A stretch of DNA of 64,000 nt from Brugia malayi (Eukaryota > Nematoda > Chromadorea > Rhabditida > Onchocercidae). The position numbers and the translations under genes were made by a program. Positions 15,601 through 28,257 of this stretch are shown piece after piece. The stretch's first letter is position 1, and every line of letters begins with the position of its first letter. Below the pieces are notes generated by a model, which saw only the letters and a list, made by a program, of their open reading frames with translations, did not search any database and was not told where the DNA came from. The DNA lies in contig NW_025062479.1 in the NCBI RefSeq assembly GCF_000002995.4, forward strand, positions 3,183,721-3,247,720, in the 5' to 3' direction.

Positions 15601-18600
15601 TCAAATCGTGCTTTATTAAATATCGAAAATAAGGTTGACTATTTTTCGTCTCTATGATACCCACCCTTGATATATGATGATTTAAATTTTGAACTTTATA
15701 ATATTACAGATGATAACAACAAGTATGACAAGCTGCTTAGAAATTTGTTTACGTTCTGGTAAAGAATGCAGTTCAGTGATGTTTTTTAAGGCTAAGGTGA
15801 TAATTAATATTCATTAATATATTAGTTGACAGTTATTTTTTATATTTTTGTAAATAGATAAAAATAATTGGTTAGATAGCGAAGGATAACAGATGAAATG
15901 CTAAAAAGATAAATGTTATCAATGAAAGGTAACTATATTCATAAGTATGAACATGGGGAGATTATGAACTTTTTTAGGATGAGTGTGTTCTGAGCAAGAA
16001 GAGTCAGTATTCAAGCAATGAACAACTTCGATACTTTCCAGAAGTCAGTGTTTTCAGGGATTATTTTTAATCAAAATATCTTATGTAAATTGATTTTGCA
16101 CCGGGAATAAAATCCAATAATATTTCAGTGCGTTTTTATGGATAAATTAGTAGTGGTAGAAGCAATGTTGTAAAGTTTCTTCTGAAGCAAATGTACATTT
16201 AAATGGATGCATAAATCGAAAAGTTTCTTAAAATGATAATGAACTAATAAACATAAGCTTACAGATTCTTGTTACAGGTGGATTATTTCGATAATGTGTG
16301 TGATTATAGAGTTGCTATAAACATGTCTCTGGAAAATAAAATGATCGAAATTTCAACGCGAATACCAACAATGCACAGACAGTTAAATGGTATCAAAAAT
16401 TTGTGATTGTGTGGAACATGATTTATATCATTTACTAATAATTTTGATTCGTTTGATTTCAATAAGCATGGAAGGCATGATGTTGAAGCAACTGATGAAA
16501 GTTGGATAATCATTAGCTGGATGTTTATGAAGCAGAAATTGAAGTAAAGTAGATAAATCAAATTTTAGTGAAAGAATACAAAAGAAAATTTTTAAACAAA
16601 TAAAAGATATTCAGAACTGGAAACAGAATGTGGCGCAGCTGGCATTTTAATATCTGTATTGTTTTCTAAACCAACAGTTGGCGCAATATTTATCAAGGAT
16701 CATTTTGCAACATGCCGCTCTGAATTTAACAATGCAATGAATGCAACAATGGAAATTGCACTGTCCACTCTTCGTCAAGATAATCCACCGTGTCCCGGCT
16801 ATGAAACTGTTCCTTTTATCGCAATTTCACCTCAGATTTTTAATTTTTCAAAACGTTCGCCTTAGAAGGATTGAAAATAATATTACAGTATTCTAGAAAA
16901 CTTAAATTTATGGGAAAAGTAGTGGTTATCATGCAAGTTTTGTTGCAAATTGTTGTGCTAATCATATCTGTTTTTTTTTTTTTTTTTTTTTTACTTCATA
17001 TGGTTTCTTTAGAATCCCTCAACTTGGTCTTTCATTGTGGTAGTTCAAAAAAATGGTCTGGGAATACCAGGACTGATGACCGATGAAGATCGAGTATTCA
17101 ATATTACATGCGATTACTCAAACGGTCAAACTATGAATGATTCGACTGAAGATAGCATGTATATTAGCATTTATTAACATATTATGATAGCTGAAAGTTA
17201 GATTAGATTATTTTTTTCGTCTATAATCTGTGTTTCTAATTCGATGTGAAAAAAAAAAAAAAAAAATTGTATAATAAGTATTCAAGAAGTTGAAACTATG
17301 CTAATTTCAATTAATTAAATGAATTTAAAAGAAAATTTGTATAAATATTGCAGTACTTATTGTAACTTCATTACAGACTTCTACAAGATGTATCACGAGA
17401 TTGGTTATCTACTACCTCTTCTAATGATCATGTACGATTGACGGTATTTCGTGGTGATCAACCTGTGAGTACCGCTGTGATGGGTGAAGAATTGGAAATG
17501 AGATGGACAGTGATGCAAGACCGCGTGGATAACATTGGATTGTTTGTAAATCGATGTATCGCAGAACGTTTGGATGGAACACCACCATTACCACCTCCAC
17601 TTACGCTTATTTCTGACGGGCAAGTATTATTTACTCACTCCTTTCCTAAACTTTTTCATACCTTGGATAAGTTAGTCCTATCCTTAACTATTGGAACCTA
17701 AAAGTAACCAGAGATCAACTATTATCCAAAGTATTGCTGAAAGCTGTCAATAGGTTTAAAAAAAAAAAAAAAAAAAAAAAAAACCTACGTTTACTTAAAG
17801 AGTTTTTAGGTGTATTGACAGTAAAGTAAGCCGCTTGCTAATGCAGCATCCAATCACACAATTTGATGGTGGTTTAAGGACTAAAATTAAAGTTTTTCGG
17901 TTTGACGGGTCACGTCGTGTTCGAATTCTTTGTTCTGTGGATATTTGTATTGAAGAGTGTTTACCGGTCTGTATTTCATTACTTTGAATTTTTAAACGTT
18001 GAGAAAGGGGATAGACGTTTTTCTTCGATTTGACGGACCACGTCATGTTCGATTCATTTGTTGATATAACAAAAAAGGAGCATGGTAAAGTTGAAAAAGG
18101 TTGTAAATAAATTCTAGTTTTTTAGTGAGAATAAATTTAATCTGAGGTTTCATTGAATTATGTGTGTAAAACGAAATGAATATTATGTATTGCCAAAATT
18201 TCCTGAATAGCTCGATACTTGTACTAAAAATAGGCGTACTGCTTTTTCAAGTTGCCATTTATCAGTTGCGTAATAGTTCGTGCCGCAAAAAACTACATAC
18301 ATCAGCAAAAACTATGAATTACAGGTTACTTGTAATAAAGAAGTAAGTGGCAGTTTGATAAATCCTGACAAGAAAAAACGTGAAACTTTTGTTTTCCCGA
18401 CTCAACAGGTAAAATTATTTGATTTAATTTGCAGCTGACAAGTTAGTACCTCATAATAAGCAATTTTTGCATATGACATGAATTAGATTAAATTTTAATT
18501 TAGGCCTCACATCAACGAATTAAACGAGAAATTATCAGTGGGACTTTTACGATTGTCGAAGAAAATGGCGATCTAGTGGCTAACGAAAATGTAACGAAAA

Positions 18601-19448
18601 TTGATGAGCAATCAGTAAATCAGAGTAAGCTAATTGGTATTTTGTGAACTGTTTTATTTGAGAAAACGAGTTTAATTTACTTCGCCAACTTTCGGCTTCA
18701 TTTTTTAATAAACAAAACAGCATGTAAATTACATACCTTTGAAGCTAACGTTACTTTTTATATTCGTCTATTTTCGGTTTAATTTTAAATGATTTGCAGA
18801 TATGGTACCATTACAGTTTCCTGATGACAATCAATTTTGTGTTCAAAATTTCTCATTTTTCATTCTTATAGCAGTTACATTAATACTTTTAACGGCGCAA
18901 ATCTTTCTGCTATGTAAGTATACATGGCTTAAAACTCAAGAATCTGTTCTTTCTGGTAAGCTATTATTTCTATTAAGTTTCTCAAAATTTGATAAACATC
19001 TATGCATATTATTAAGGAAAAAAAATTAATTATTTGCCACTAATTTATGTTTGCAATATTTTGCCATCCATCACCATTACTGATTTTACAAAATTCAGGT
19101 AATGAACGAAACTGTAATATCATATCAACTCCTCAGCATGTTTATTTTGGTCATGAGGAATGTTGTTCTGCGGAATCGCATATAACATTATCCAAAATAA
19201 TCAGGCAGAAATTTTTTTTTCCTTATGCTTATTTGCTTTTCTTATCGATTGAATCCATTTCAGTTGTATTTTTGTATCTTACAAATGATAATAAAGAAAG
19301 TAGTAGTATTATTAAGAGATTCAGTCGGTAACATTATTATTCTGTTAATGATAATTGATGATCATTTCTTAATTTATCTTTGTCAAAATAAAATTTTAGG
19401 ACGGAAAATGAGGACACCAGTAATAGAAGACGTGTTTTTGTAACGTGA
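12617..19448 (+). CDS. PAN/ZP-domain transmembrane apical matrix protein, NOAH/NompA-like
   Basis: Likely an apical extracellular matrix protein linking epidermis or sensory endings to cuticle, by similarity to nematode NOAH-1/-2 and fly NompA. Twenty exons join in frame (about 857 residues): 12617-12750, 13103-13250, 13698-13771, 13896-13972, 14289-14419, 14846-14964, 15135-15312, 15563-15633, 15710-15796, 15978-16043, 16278-16389, 16615-16808, 17013-17158, 17377-17619, 17810-17966, 18325-18408, 18504-18624, 18800-18955, 19099-19327, 19400-19448. The order is four PAN/apple domains, each with paired Cys and ending near a Tyr/Phe-x2-x-Cys motif such as VDYFENTC or YDYYEKIC. A ZP domain follows, from TECGAAG to CIEECLPVTC. 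Then come a furin-type RIKR site, one membrane helix (FSFFILIAVTLILLTAQIFL) and a short tail. Family members often carry more PAN modules. The donor at 16809 (GTTCCT) is weak, and the last two exons are less certain. Confidence 0.88.
17620..17809 (+). other. GC-AG intron in the NOAH-like gene
   Basis: The donor reads GG|GCAAGT and the acceptor TTTTTAG. Only this junction keeps the ZP frame, giving SDG-CIDSK. The nearby GTATTA donor would put the downstream exon out of frame. The intron includes a long A run (17759-17783). Confidence 0.8.
18017..18070 (+). pseudogene. Decayed duplicate of part of the preceding ZP exon
   Basis: Intron sequence just downstream of exon 17810-17966 resembles that exon's 17892-17946 part. 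Over a 36-base core I count 29 matches, with small gaps on either side. It can be read as VFLRFDGPRHVRFIC followed by a stop, against VFRFDGSRRVRILC in the real exon. It looks like a tandem partial exon duplication that has decayed. Confidence 0.65.
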
Positions 19449-20839
19449 TATAGTGTGCTATAAGAGAACAGTGTATTTGTGGCTTAATAATGGGGCAAAA
19501 ATGTCACCATTCTCGCTTATATACATTTTTTTTTTTTTTTTTTTAATGTGACACATGTCATGGTTATTATGCTTGTATTGTAATTTTTTTGGTCTGATGG
19601 AATGCGCATATTGCCAAATAAGCAAATATGTATTCTTTTCGGATTTGCAAAAACAAAAAAAGGAAGTTCAGCAAATTTAACTGAGATAATCCTGAAGACA
19701 TTAGCCTTTATTAATATGTATTTAGAAAAAAAAACTTGGCTAAATAAGAATTGATTTTTTTTTTTTCTAAGAAAATATAAGGAATTAGTTTTAATTTTCT
19801 AGTTGGTTAGTGAGCTTTAGAAGGGATTACATGACAAGAAAGGTGATTAAAATAGGCTATCATACTGCTTATGTCTTCTTCATCCCAATGCTATTAAACA
19901 TTCATCATTCAGTGAGCCAAAATTGAATTTTCTCGAATTGTTCATGAAAGTATATCTGTGTTATCCACTTTATCATGTCACTTTCAGTCATTCTGAATAT
20001 GAAATAATGCCACTAATAAATTACAAACCATTTAAAAGCTCTGTTATTTCAAATTGCCTTGCCTTCTCAAAATCTCTTCAGTTCATAATTATAATGCTTT
20101 TTCCTCACCATTATCGTTATTCATTGGATATCATCATTTCTTTATCACCTTTAAAATTCTAAACAATTTCTGGGAATTTCATAATTCATCATAAATTGAT
20201 CGACTTCGAAATTTTTAGTAGGCTAATTTAGAATAAAATTAAAAAGCAATGAAAGAATGAGTATGATATTATTGATATCGAATTTATCAATTTTGTCATA
20301 ATATTAGAAATTTTCGTTGGAAAATTTGTCTTTAAAAGAATGAAATTGTTAATTCTTAATATTTATTATCAAATATTTTAAATGTGGAATAGTGTACCAA
20401 GTGGTCAAACAAATAAAATCCTAAACAATTTTATTTTCTGGACGTTCACTATTCATACTAATGCAGTTTAAATTAACTTGTAAAAAATATTAAACTAATC
20501 TAAATATTTATATCTAACACTTATATCTTAGAATTATTTGTGGATTAGCGTATGAAAGAAGAAAAATTGGTGCTATCAGCTGATCGTAATGAAACTGGTA
20601 CGTTCTTCTTTTTGTTACATTTGAATAACTTCAACGAATACTGAAGCGTACTTATGATCTAATCGTTTTAATCGATAGAAATAATTGTGATTAGAATTTT
20701 AGAATCATTATAACGGAATCATTATCCTTCATTAACTCAGATTAAAACAAAAGAGTCTTCAAATTTTAGAGAATTTAAATTTTCAATTCTATTCAAGATT
20801 TTGTATTAACTTTAACTTCTATAAAAGAAGCTACAAATC
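19449..20839. other. Intergenic region upstream of the bHLH gene
   Basis: No supportable gene. A small open frame starts at 20551 (MKEEKLVLSADRNET) and meets a good GTACGT donor, but it does not splice in frame to the bHLH exon at 20840; it may be an untranslated leader exon or chance. The rest is AT-rich with T and A runs. Confidence 0.5.
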
Positions 20840-21810
20840 ATGTTTAAGGAATTAACCGCACAACAAATCGAAGTACAATTTGGTTCACAGGGAGAGGAAT
20901 CAGAGGAAAATGAGCATATGGATTGGTTTATTGATCGTCGTGCTGCAAATTATCGAGAACGTCGACGAATGTGTAGTATCAATGTCGCTTTTATGGTAAA
21001 TGGTTTTTATTTAATTAGCATATTTGTGATGCTAATATGAAAGTTTCATGACAAATCGATTTCAATGGCATATTCCAGTACCTCCGTTTAAATAAAAAAA
21101 AAAATAACTTATAAATGAAACAAATCACGCGTACAATTTAATCGGTTGATGTAATAATTTCGCCTAAAACTCACAATTATATGAGGAATAGCAGAATTTA
21201 TTGCATCAGTATGAAATTTTCAATATTATATGATTAATTAAAAATAATAAAAGAAACTGGTAGTGGCTTTAACCAGTCAGTAGAAAACTTCACTAAAACT
21301 TCAGTTGATTTATCACTGAACAAATATTTTTTTTAATAAGAATAGGAAATTGATACTTCTTAACTATTCTAACACTAATATCCCATATCTATGCTAAAAA
21401 TTGTTATTGAAATAATAGAATGAGTGAAATTATGATACATATATATCATATTGCGCTTCTGTGAAAAAAATAAAATGTCATTTGCAGAAACTTCGACGAT
21501 ATATTCCAACATTTCCATACGAAAAACGTCTATCCAAAATAGATACATTGAATCTAGCAATTGCATATATTTCACTTCTTGAGAATCTACTGAATAGTGA
21601 TCATCAAAACATGCATGCTTATTTGAAAGAAGCTCTTATAATGGCACGATCCGGAAATCCACAAGCACCACCTTGGAGTACCAGTGGTTTGTTAATTATT
21701 TTCTTAATGATTTTTTTGATAAAAGTTTTTAACTAGAAAGAGAAACACAACTCCTATCAATACAAAAAGGAAAAAGCTCAGATCTAACAGCTATGTTTAA
21801 TAAGATTTAA
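20840..21810 (+). CDS. hlh-13: bHLH transcription factor, PTF1A/FERD3L family
   Basis: Tissue-specific class II bHLH factor, expected to bind E-boxes as a dimer with a class I partner. Three exons: 20840-20995, 21488-21686 and 21737-21810 (142 residues). An acidic N-terminus leads into the basic region [12 protein letters not shown], helix 1, the loop [15 protein letters not shown] and helix 2 [12 protein letters not shown]. The [11 protein letters not shown] loop is diagnostic of the PTF1A/FERD3L group; C. elegans hlh-13 is the likely counterpart. The first intron splits helix 1. The last intron is only 50 bases (21687-21736) and joins WSTS to [10 protein letters not shown], ending at TAA 21810. 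Reading through it instead would give an odd hydrophobic tail. The bHLH assignment is firm; the exact ortholog is an inference. Confidence 0.87.
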
Positions 21811-22117
21811 TGTGAATGAATCAGCTAACTTCAAGCTGATTCTTTACAAAGAAATTTTCGTAACAACCTGATAGTTTTTTGAAAAACGTATTTACAAACT
21901 TTATTTATAATTTCTTCCACATCGTATCATTCGTTTTGCCTTTTCAAATGATTTATTTAACTTCAATTCAAATATATTACAGATCTCATAGCACGTCTTA
22001 GTTGGATTAATTGGAAAAAACTGGGCATTAAACCGATGTGACACTATATATACTTTTAATTTTTTATGCAATGAAAAATAATAATAATGAAAATTTTTTA
22101 AATAAACAATGAAAATA

Positions 22118-25100
22118 TTATGGATTACGTGCATTGCCGCCAAATACTTGTTCAACACCCGTCAAAATTGCATTTAAACTGAACGGATCATCTGGATTAG
22201 TGCAACGTGATCCGATCAAGGAATCCTGGAAGATCGATTTATGAACATCAAGATGCTAATATTTACAAGAAGAAATTTACCTGCTTATAGCCGCATAAAC
22301 ATTGACAAGTACCAAAGCGACATTCTGAGAAATTTGGACATTGCTTGCTGGTCACACATCTTTCAGTTAGATGTACTCGCCGTACACATTTATCCATGAC
22401 AGAGACTTCATCGATTCCACAACTTTTCTCGCACGTTGCAAATCGACCATCATTACTCTACAAGAAACTGGTGATCATATCAAATTAAATCACAGCAATG
22501 AAAAATGACAGAATGTCTAAGCTGCGTTGTTGCGGCTAATGTCATTACTAATTTACACAAATATGAAAAAAAAAAATGACTAAGCTCTACTATTAGCCTG
22601 CACTACAATCAAAACATCTCACCGACAGCATTGTTTTGACAGTACTGTAGAGAACCACAACAATAATCATCATTGTTCAGGAAGCGAGCCTTTTGTTGAA
22701 CCAGTATTGCTCAGAAAATTCATCAACACCCTAAAAGCACCTTTTCAAACCTACCTCGTTGTAAAAATCTTTGATTTATTGATATTTTTGTGGTACAGAA
22801 AGGGATAGCTACAACCTGATTTATTCTTTTCTAAGAAATGTCACAATAAGGCATCCTTTTCCATTCAGTTGGGCATAACTTCATATCTTACTGTCAACGA
22901 TCGCTTGTAATTATTTTATCCAGAATTTTCAAACAAATCAGTTTTTTTTCACGTATTTTTCATGCCTAAATTTGTCTCGCTGAGTCTTCCTGAATCATTT
23001 CAAAGGAATAAACTACGCATTGCATTCACAAATATACAGTAGCAGTAAGAAAAAAAAAACTGTTCCAATGTAACAGTTGATCATCAAGAAAGTAAAGCTT
23101 AGTCATTTGGAAGAAAAAAAAAGAAGAATTATAGAAAAAAATCATATTTTGTATTACGCAACAACGACAGCTAAGACACATCGTATCACCCTACTTTCTT
23201 ATACCTGATTCTTAATACTTATACAATATATATCTTTCCATTTTTGAATGATCCAGAAAGTTATAAGATGTTTCATCCAAAAAATTATACCATCTTTTTG
23301 ATAACAATTAGAATGAAAAAGAAAGTAGGCAAATGTAGGACATTTTATTTATAAACCAGATTCACAAAAATTATTAAAAATTGAACTTAAGATATTCAAA
23401 TTAGACTGCCTGTTTACGTACAAAAAATCAGTTCTAAAATTTTTATTAAGCAATTTTTAGGTGGAGATGAATATCAATAAAAATATTCTAGCATGCTATC
23501 AACTTCAATATTTATTGTTTGACTTGCACTATTAGATTCGAGTTGTCAAATATTTGAAAGTATCTGGACGAATACTTATTAAATGTAAATTTAAACGGAA
23601 CTTACAGGATGAAAGCCATCTTTGCACTGACAAAATCCTAAGATACAATGCATAGTTACACCACCTTCACACTGAAATTAGAAATTAGTGTAATAACTAA
23701 TTATTTTAATCTAAAAGTTTTGCAATGATTATCCAATATTGAATATTATTTAAATTAATATGTAGTCCTCAGACACTCATCATTTGTTGAATTGTTGAAA
23801 TAAATTTAATTAAATAAGCTAAGGCAAAATTAGCAAACTGATAAAGTGAATGACAAAAAAAGAAAAAAGACCTGTTGATGAAGCTGACAAGGATCCTCTC
23901 TATGCGCTATGCTTAAACATTGATTATTAATATAAAGCGGAGTGGGATCACGACATGGTTTAGGACAACATAAACTCGTTTTCCAGCCAGGCTCTGAGAT
24001 TGTGTAACAATGATGTGTAAGTGGTCGACATCGATGTTTCTCGGAGACGCCCATATCGCATGATTGCCTTAAAATTTGGAAATAGCGGTTCACTTATAGT
24101 ATAATTAATTGTAATATTCATGGGGATAAACTGAAAATTTTAACTCGATATAAATTTTTTCTTAAATTTGCTAAAAGAAGAATTATGATAAAGAATATAG
24201 CACACATTAGATCAGGTTCTCCATAAGGACATTTCAATTTGCAGCAATGTCCGACGTACGGACTGCCGTACACTACGCATCGATAACCCAAAGGACAGCT
24301 ATCTGTTGATGCAGCATTTTCGAGCATATCAATATCATTGATAAAAAGACGTCGACAAGCTTGCTGAGGTTCTGTTCCATCCGGACATACTGAAGATCTT
24401 TGATTGGAAGGAATTACAAGTTCGCTTCAATTTCTTGCACATTTTATATAACTTTAAGCAATGATGATTTCTACCAAATTTCATCTCGAATATATGAAAT
24501 GATGCATTTTAAATCACTGCACAGTATGAAAAAAGCTAGTTTCAAGTTTTTCTTAACTTTTTTTTTTTTGGAAAACTAATACAAAAGTAATGCTGTGAAA
24601 TAAAACTTAACATTAGAAGATGTTTGAAATCACTTTCTTATCTTTGATGTTTTCTTGAAGAAAGCTATGGATAGAAATGTTAAATTGCATTAATTAGATG
24701 AAATTAAATTTCTTTCAAAATATACACGCAAAACATCGCTGTTTGGTTACATCACGTGTAGTACCGGGCGCACATTGACATACTCCAGCGATACATGCAT
24801 TGAAGACATCAACACACTGATTGTCCTTTTCGCAACTTTGTCCCCAATGTGCTATTTTCTGACATTCCACTCCGTATAACTGCTGCCCTGATGGGCAAGC
24901 TGAAAAGTATATAGCTATAAAACATTCTCCAGCATATGGAATAAAATTTATGCAAGAAAAAAATTTTAGAAATTTAAAATTTATACATGGAAAAGCTTAC
25001 ATACAACACATTTTCCGTTTATAATACTCCCACCCCAACATTCACATTTCCCATCTCGACAAAGAAGCGGTGGTTTGCAATCTCGCTGACAGCTGTCACC

Positions 25101-25811
25101 AATTTTATTCGGTGCTGAACAAAATTGTGATCTTCAAATGCTAAGAACTATCAAAAATATTAAATAATAAATGAACTGGAGAATTTAGTGATCAAAAATT
25201 TGTAAAACCACCAAAAAGTTTTGATAAGAATGTTTAATTTGAAAAAAAAAAAAAAGTGAGACAGAAATTTTTTATATTAATTATATCAACCAAAGAAAAT
25301 TTTCATAAATTACTTAATCATAAATCATTTTAATGTCACATTCGAGTGAAAATTTAAAAAAAAAAAAGTCAATGGTACCTAATCTACATATAGTCGTCTG
25401 TCCATCAATATCAAATTCCTCGAAATTTGTTGGACATGTACATCGCTGTTCCCGGCAAACACTATTCATACCATAACAATCTTCATCAAATAAGCACTTA
25501 CTACCAATCAATTTCTCTATAATCGGTATCATTACAACACCAGTCTAATTAATATCCAATCTCTGAAATTCTCCCTGTGATATCTTAAAACGTTAGCATA
25601 TTAAATATTATTACTACTATCATTTCTACTTATTAAAGTTATCCGGAAATATTTTCCCATAACTGAAAAGGGATGATATAATGAAAAGCTATACGTGAAT
25701 TAATGAATTTCGTCATAATAACTTACGTGTGCAAGGTACATCAAAACCATGGGAAAGTTTGGTAAAGTGAAGTAAGGCTGTTGTGATGACACTCAAATAG
25801 TACGTCGCCAT
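22118..25811 (-). CDS. Secreted cysteine-rich protein with EB-type modules
   Basis: Predicted extracellular protein of 410 residues; function unknown. Nine exons read on the minus strand: 25727-25811, 25379-25516, 25001-25114, 24735-24899, 24206-24389, 23872-24067, 23606-23671, 22281-22457, 22118-22225, all phases consistent. The start gives a signal peptide (MATYYLSVITTALLHFTKLS, cleavage near SHG). The body is a series of Cys-rich units of the type C-x-x-G-x-C-x-C (for example CREQRCTCPTNF, CRDGKCECWGG, CIAGVCQCAPG, CILGFCQCKDG), which match nematode EB modules. A middle part (CPLGYRCV...CCKLKCPYG and SLCCPKPC) resembles lustrin-type Cys repeats. There is no membrane anchor. The donor at 24734 (GTTTTG) is weak but is the only one found that holds frame. 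The gene converges with the bHLH gene, 307 bases apart. Confidence 0.83.
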
Positions 25812-25859
25812 TTACATTCAATGGAATTATTCGTTTCGATAATACATGTGCATGTATCT

Positions 25860-25924
25860 GTATATGTGTATGCATATATGTATGTGTATGTATGTGTGTG
25901 TATGTGTGTGTGTGTGTGTGTGTC
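25860..25924. repeat. (TG)n/(TATG)n microsatellite
   Basis: Alternating TATG and TG units ending in a pure TG run, 50-110 bases upstream of the EB-protein start codon, so in its 5' flank. Confidence 0.85.
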
Positions 25925-28257
25925 TGTTTGAGATGAAGAATGTATTACATCTTTAGGGAGATCTGGGTCGGTGAGCGACCATCAATGTGACAAGTTTTTC
26001 TTCTATATACATCGATAACCAAATACCTGGAAGGTATACACACGCGCACACAGAGCAAGCTGATCCATGATTGTTGTATTGTTTCAAGCTATGTTATTAA
26101 TAAGAAAAACTGAAATTGATAATTTTCGAGGCATTTTAAGCACAGTAATGAAAAGGTAAAATTTTAGAAGACAATTCAATAAATAATAAAAATTGGTGAG
26201 CATTATTGATAGAATTCGATTTTTTTGAAATATTCGAAATATTCGTCTCTTGCGTAAATGAAAAAAAAAAAAAAAAAAGACTAACCAATCTTTTACCAAT
26301 AATTTTTACATTTTTATTTCAAAAACATTTCATCTAAGCTTGCTTATCTTCAATAACTTAAGCGATGATAAATATTTTCTGCTCAACAGTGAATTATGAT
26401 GGATAGTATAGCTATAAGTTAAATGATTTTATTGCTAAATGAATAATTGAATTATTCTGGCATGTTGAAATTATTATGAAACTTGCTAAGATGAAACATA
26501 GAATCTAGTATCTTGATTCATCCTAAACGAGTCCTAACCTGTATTTTTTTTCCAGTTGACACTGTTATTGTTGTTGGATAGTTATAGTGTATAATTTAAA
26601 TGATTTTATTGCTAATAATACTTTCTAATAAACACTGATCTGTTTCAAAAATGAAAGTGGTTTTTATTACTGTCAAGACATCTGCATAAATTAACATGAA
26701 ATATCATAAGAACACAAGCTTCATTTATTTTTAATAATTAAAAAAAAAAAAATAATGTTGTCTTCTTTTCATTTTTTGAAAACGTTGATTTTCTGTAATA
26801 AATGGTTAAAGAAAAAAGCAAATAATCTATCCATTTATAACACATCTTTCAAGTATTACCTAAAAGACAACCAGATTTTTTTAAAGGACAAAAAATAAAT
26901 ACAACAAATTTCTGTTTAACGTATCTTTGCTATGAGTAACCATTTATTAGTAATTCAAGCTGACATGTAATATTAAATTATCAGTCATATGCAGTTTTGA
27001 GAATAAATAAATTTCTGTATTTCGGCTCTAATAATAAACAGACAACAGTAACTATCATAAAAATATTTTTTACTGTTTAGAAATAATTTATTAAAAGCTA
27101 TTCTAACTTGTATAAATATAAGATTTTTTCTCTACTGTTACTTCAACTTAAAAAATAGACACTTATCAATTATCATCCCTAGCATCCAAATAAATGAGCT
27201 ATACTATTTCTCCTTCCCTTTATATGCATCATAATCACAAAAAAATTATGAAGATTAGCAAAACGATAAAATAATTGAATCCAAATATTATTTGAATTTT
27301 TTTTTTTAAAACGAATTTTATATCATATGCAATTGTTGATATAATGATGGAAATGTTGAACCAGTTTTACTTAAAAAGAAAGAATGAAACAATGGAAAGA
27401 ACAGTGGTAGGCAGCAAATTAACTAAACCTCAGAAATAGGAAGAAAATCAAAAAGAAAAAAGACGAAAAACGATATATTGCTATTAATCAAATTTTGCTC
27501 AATTCAATTTTTCATTATCGCAACTCGATTTGAATATATGTTGTGCATTTGTCTTTCTCGGTGTAATTTTCCTATCAAAATTTTCCAAAATTTTGCCAGA
27601 ATTGGTTGAAAAAGATAGAATTATATACTTTAAAAAGAAGTAAAAAAAAAATAGTTATTTCCTCTTTCCTGGTATATTTCATCAGATAAAATTCGAAGTT
27701 TTTATCAGTTTTTTAGGTATTTTTAAAATTTCATGAAAAATTAAACAATAATAAATTGTTTGCAAGTAAATCCTTTAAAGAATTCAATAAATAACAGCAA
27801 GATCAGCACCTGCTAAATGCTATTGATCACATAACATTGGACAGGATCATGGAGGGAGTGTTACTGAGGAAAGTGATAAGTGAATGGAAGAAATGCTCCG
27901 AGTCTAACGTTAACGATGCAGAATTATGATACGTATGCGTGAGCTTGAAATTCAAACGCTTTCGCATCTGTATCCTTCGATAGATTCGCAACGGAGGCTC
28001 GGAGCCACATGATTAATAAGACATAAATATGAGGAGTATACTGTATGATAACTTCATAAGGAGTATAACTGTGTGATAACTGTCTCTTCCCAAAGAAAAA
28101 AAAATTGAATGCTATTTTTCCACATAAAAATTTTGCTAATTTCATTAATATTCATTATTTTTGAACTTGAATAAGACACATAGAAGTGATAACTTAATCC
28201 AAGAATTTATTTAACAAAAAAAATTTTTCTTTTTTGGAATAATGAAAAGTTGCCTTG
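25925..28257. other. Intergenic region between EB-protein and innexin genes
   Basis: No supportable gene. The minus-strand open frames at 26084-26299 and 27924-28145 are low-complexity or lack splice context. A similar AT-rich motif (TTAAATGATTTTATTGCTAA) occurs twice, near 26417 and 26597. Confidence 0.55.
28206..28211 (-). terminator. Poly(A) signal of the innexin gene
   Basis: AATAAA on the minus strand, about 47 bases beyond the innexin stop codon. Confidence 0.6.

Noticed and set aside
17795..18046. Minus-strand 83-codon frame
   Set aside because: It is the antisense shadow of the ZP exon 17810-17966 and its decayed copy.
17906..18060. GTTCGAATTC and GTTCGATTC strings resembling a tRNA B box
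   Set aside because: One is ZP coding sequence and the other its decayed copy; no A box or cloverleaf arms.
21461..21736. Continuous bHLH frame with a hydrophobic C-terminal tail
   Set aside because: The first 27 bases and the tail are intron; splice sites at 21488 and 21687 give a better protein.
24118..24327. C-terminal hydrophobic extension of an EB-protein exon
   Set aside because: It is intron read-through; the GTGTGC donor at 24205 joins in frame to the next Cys-rich exon.
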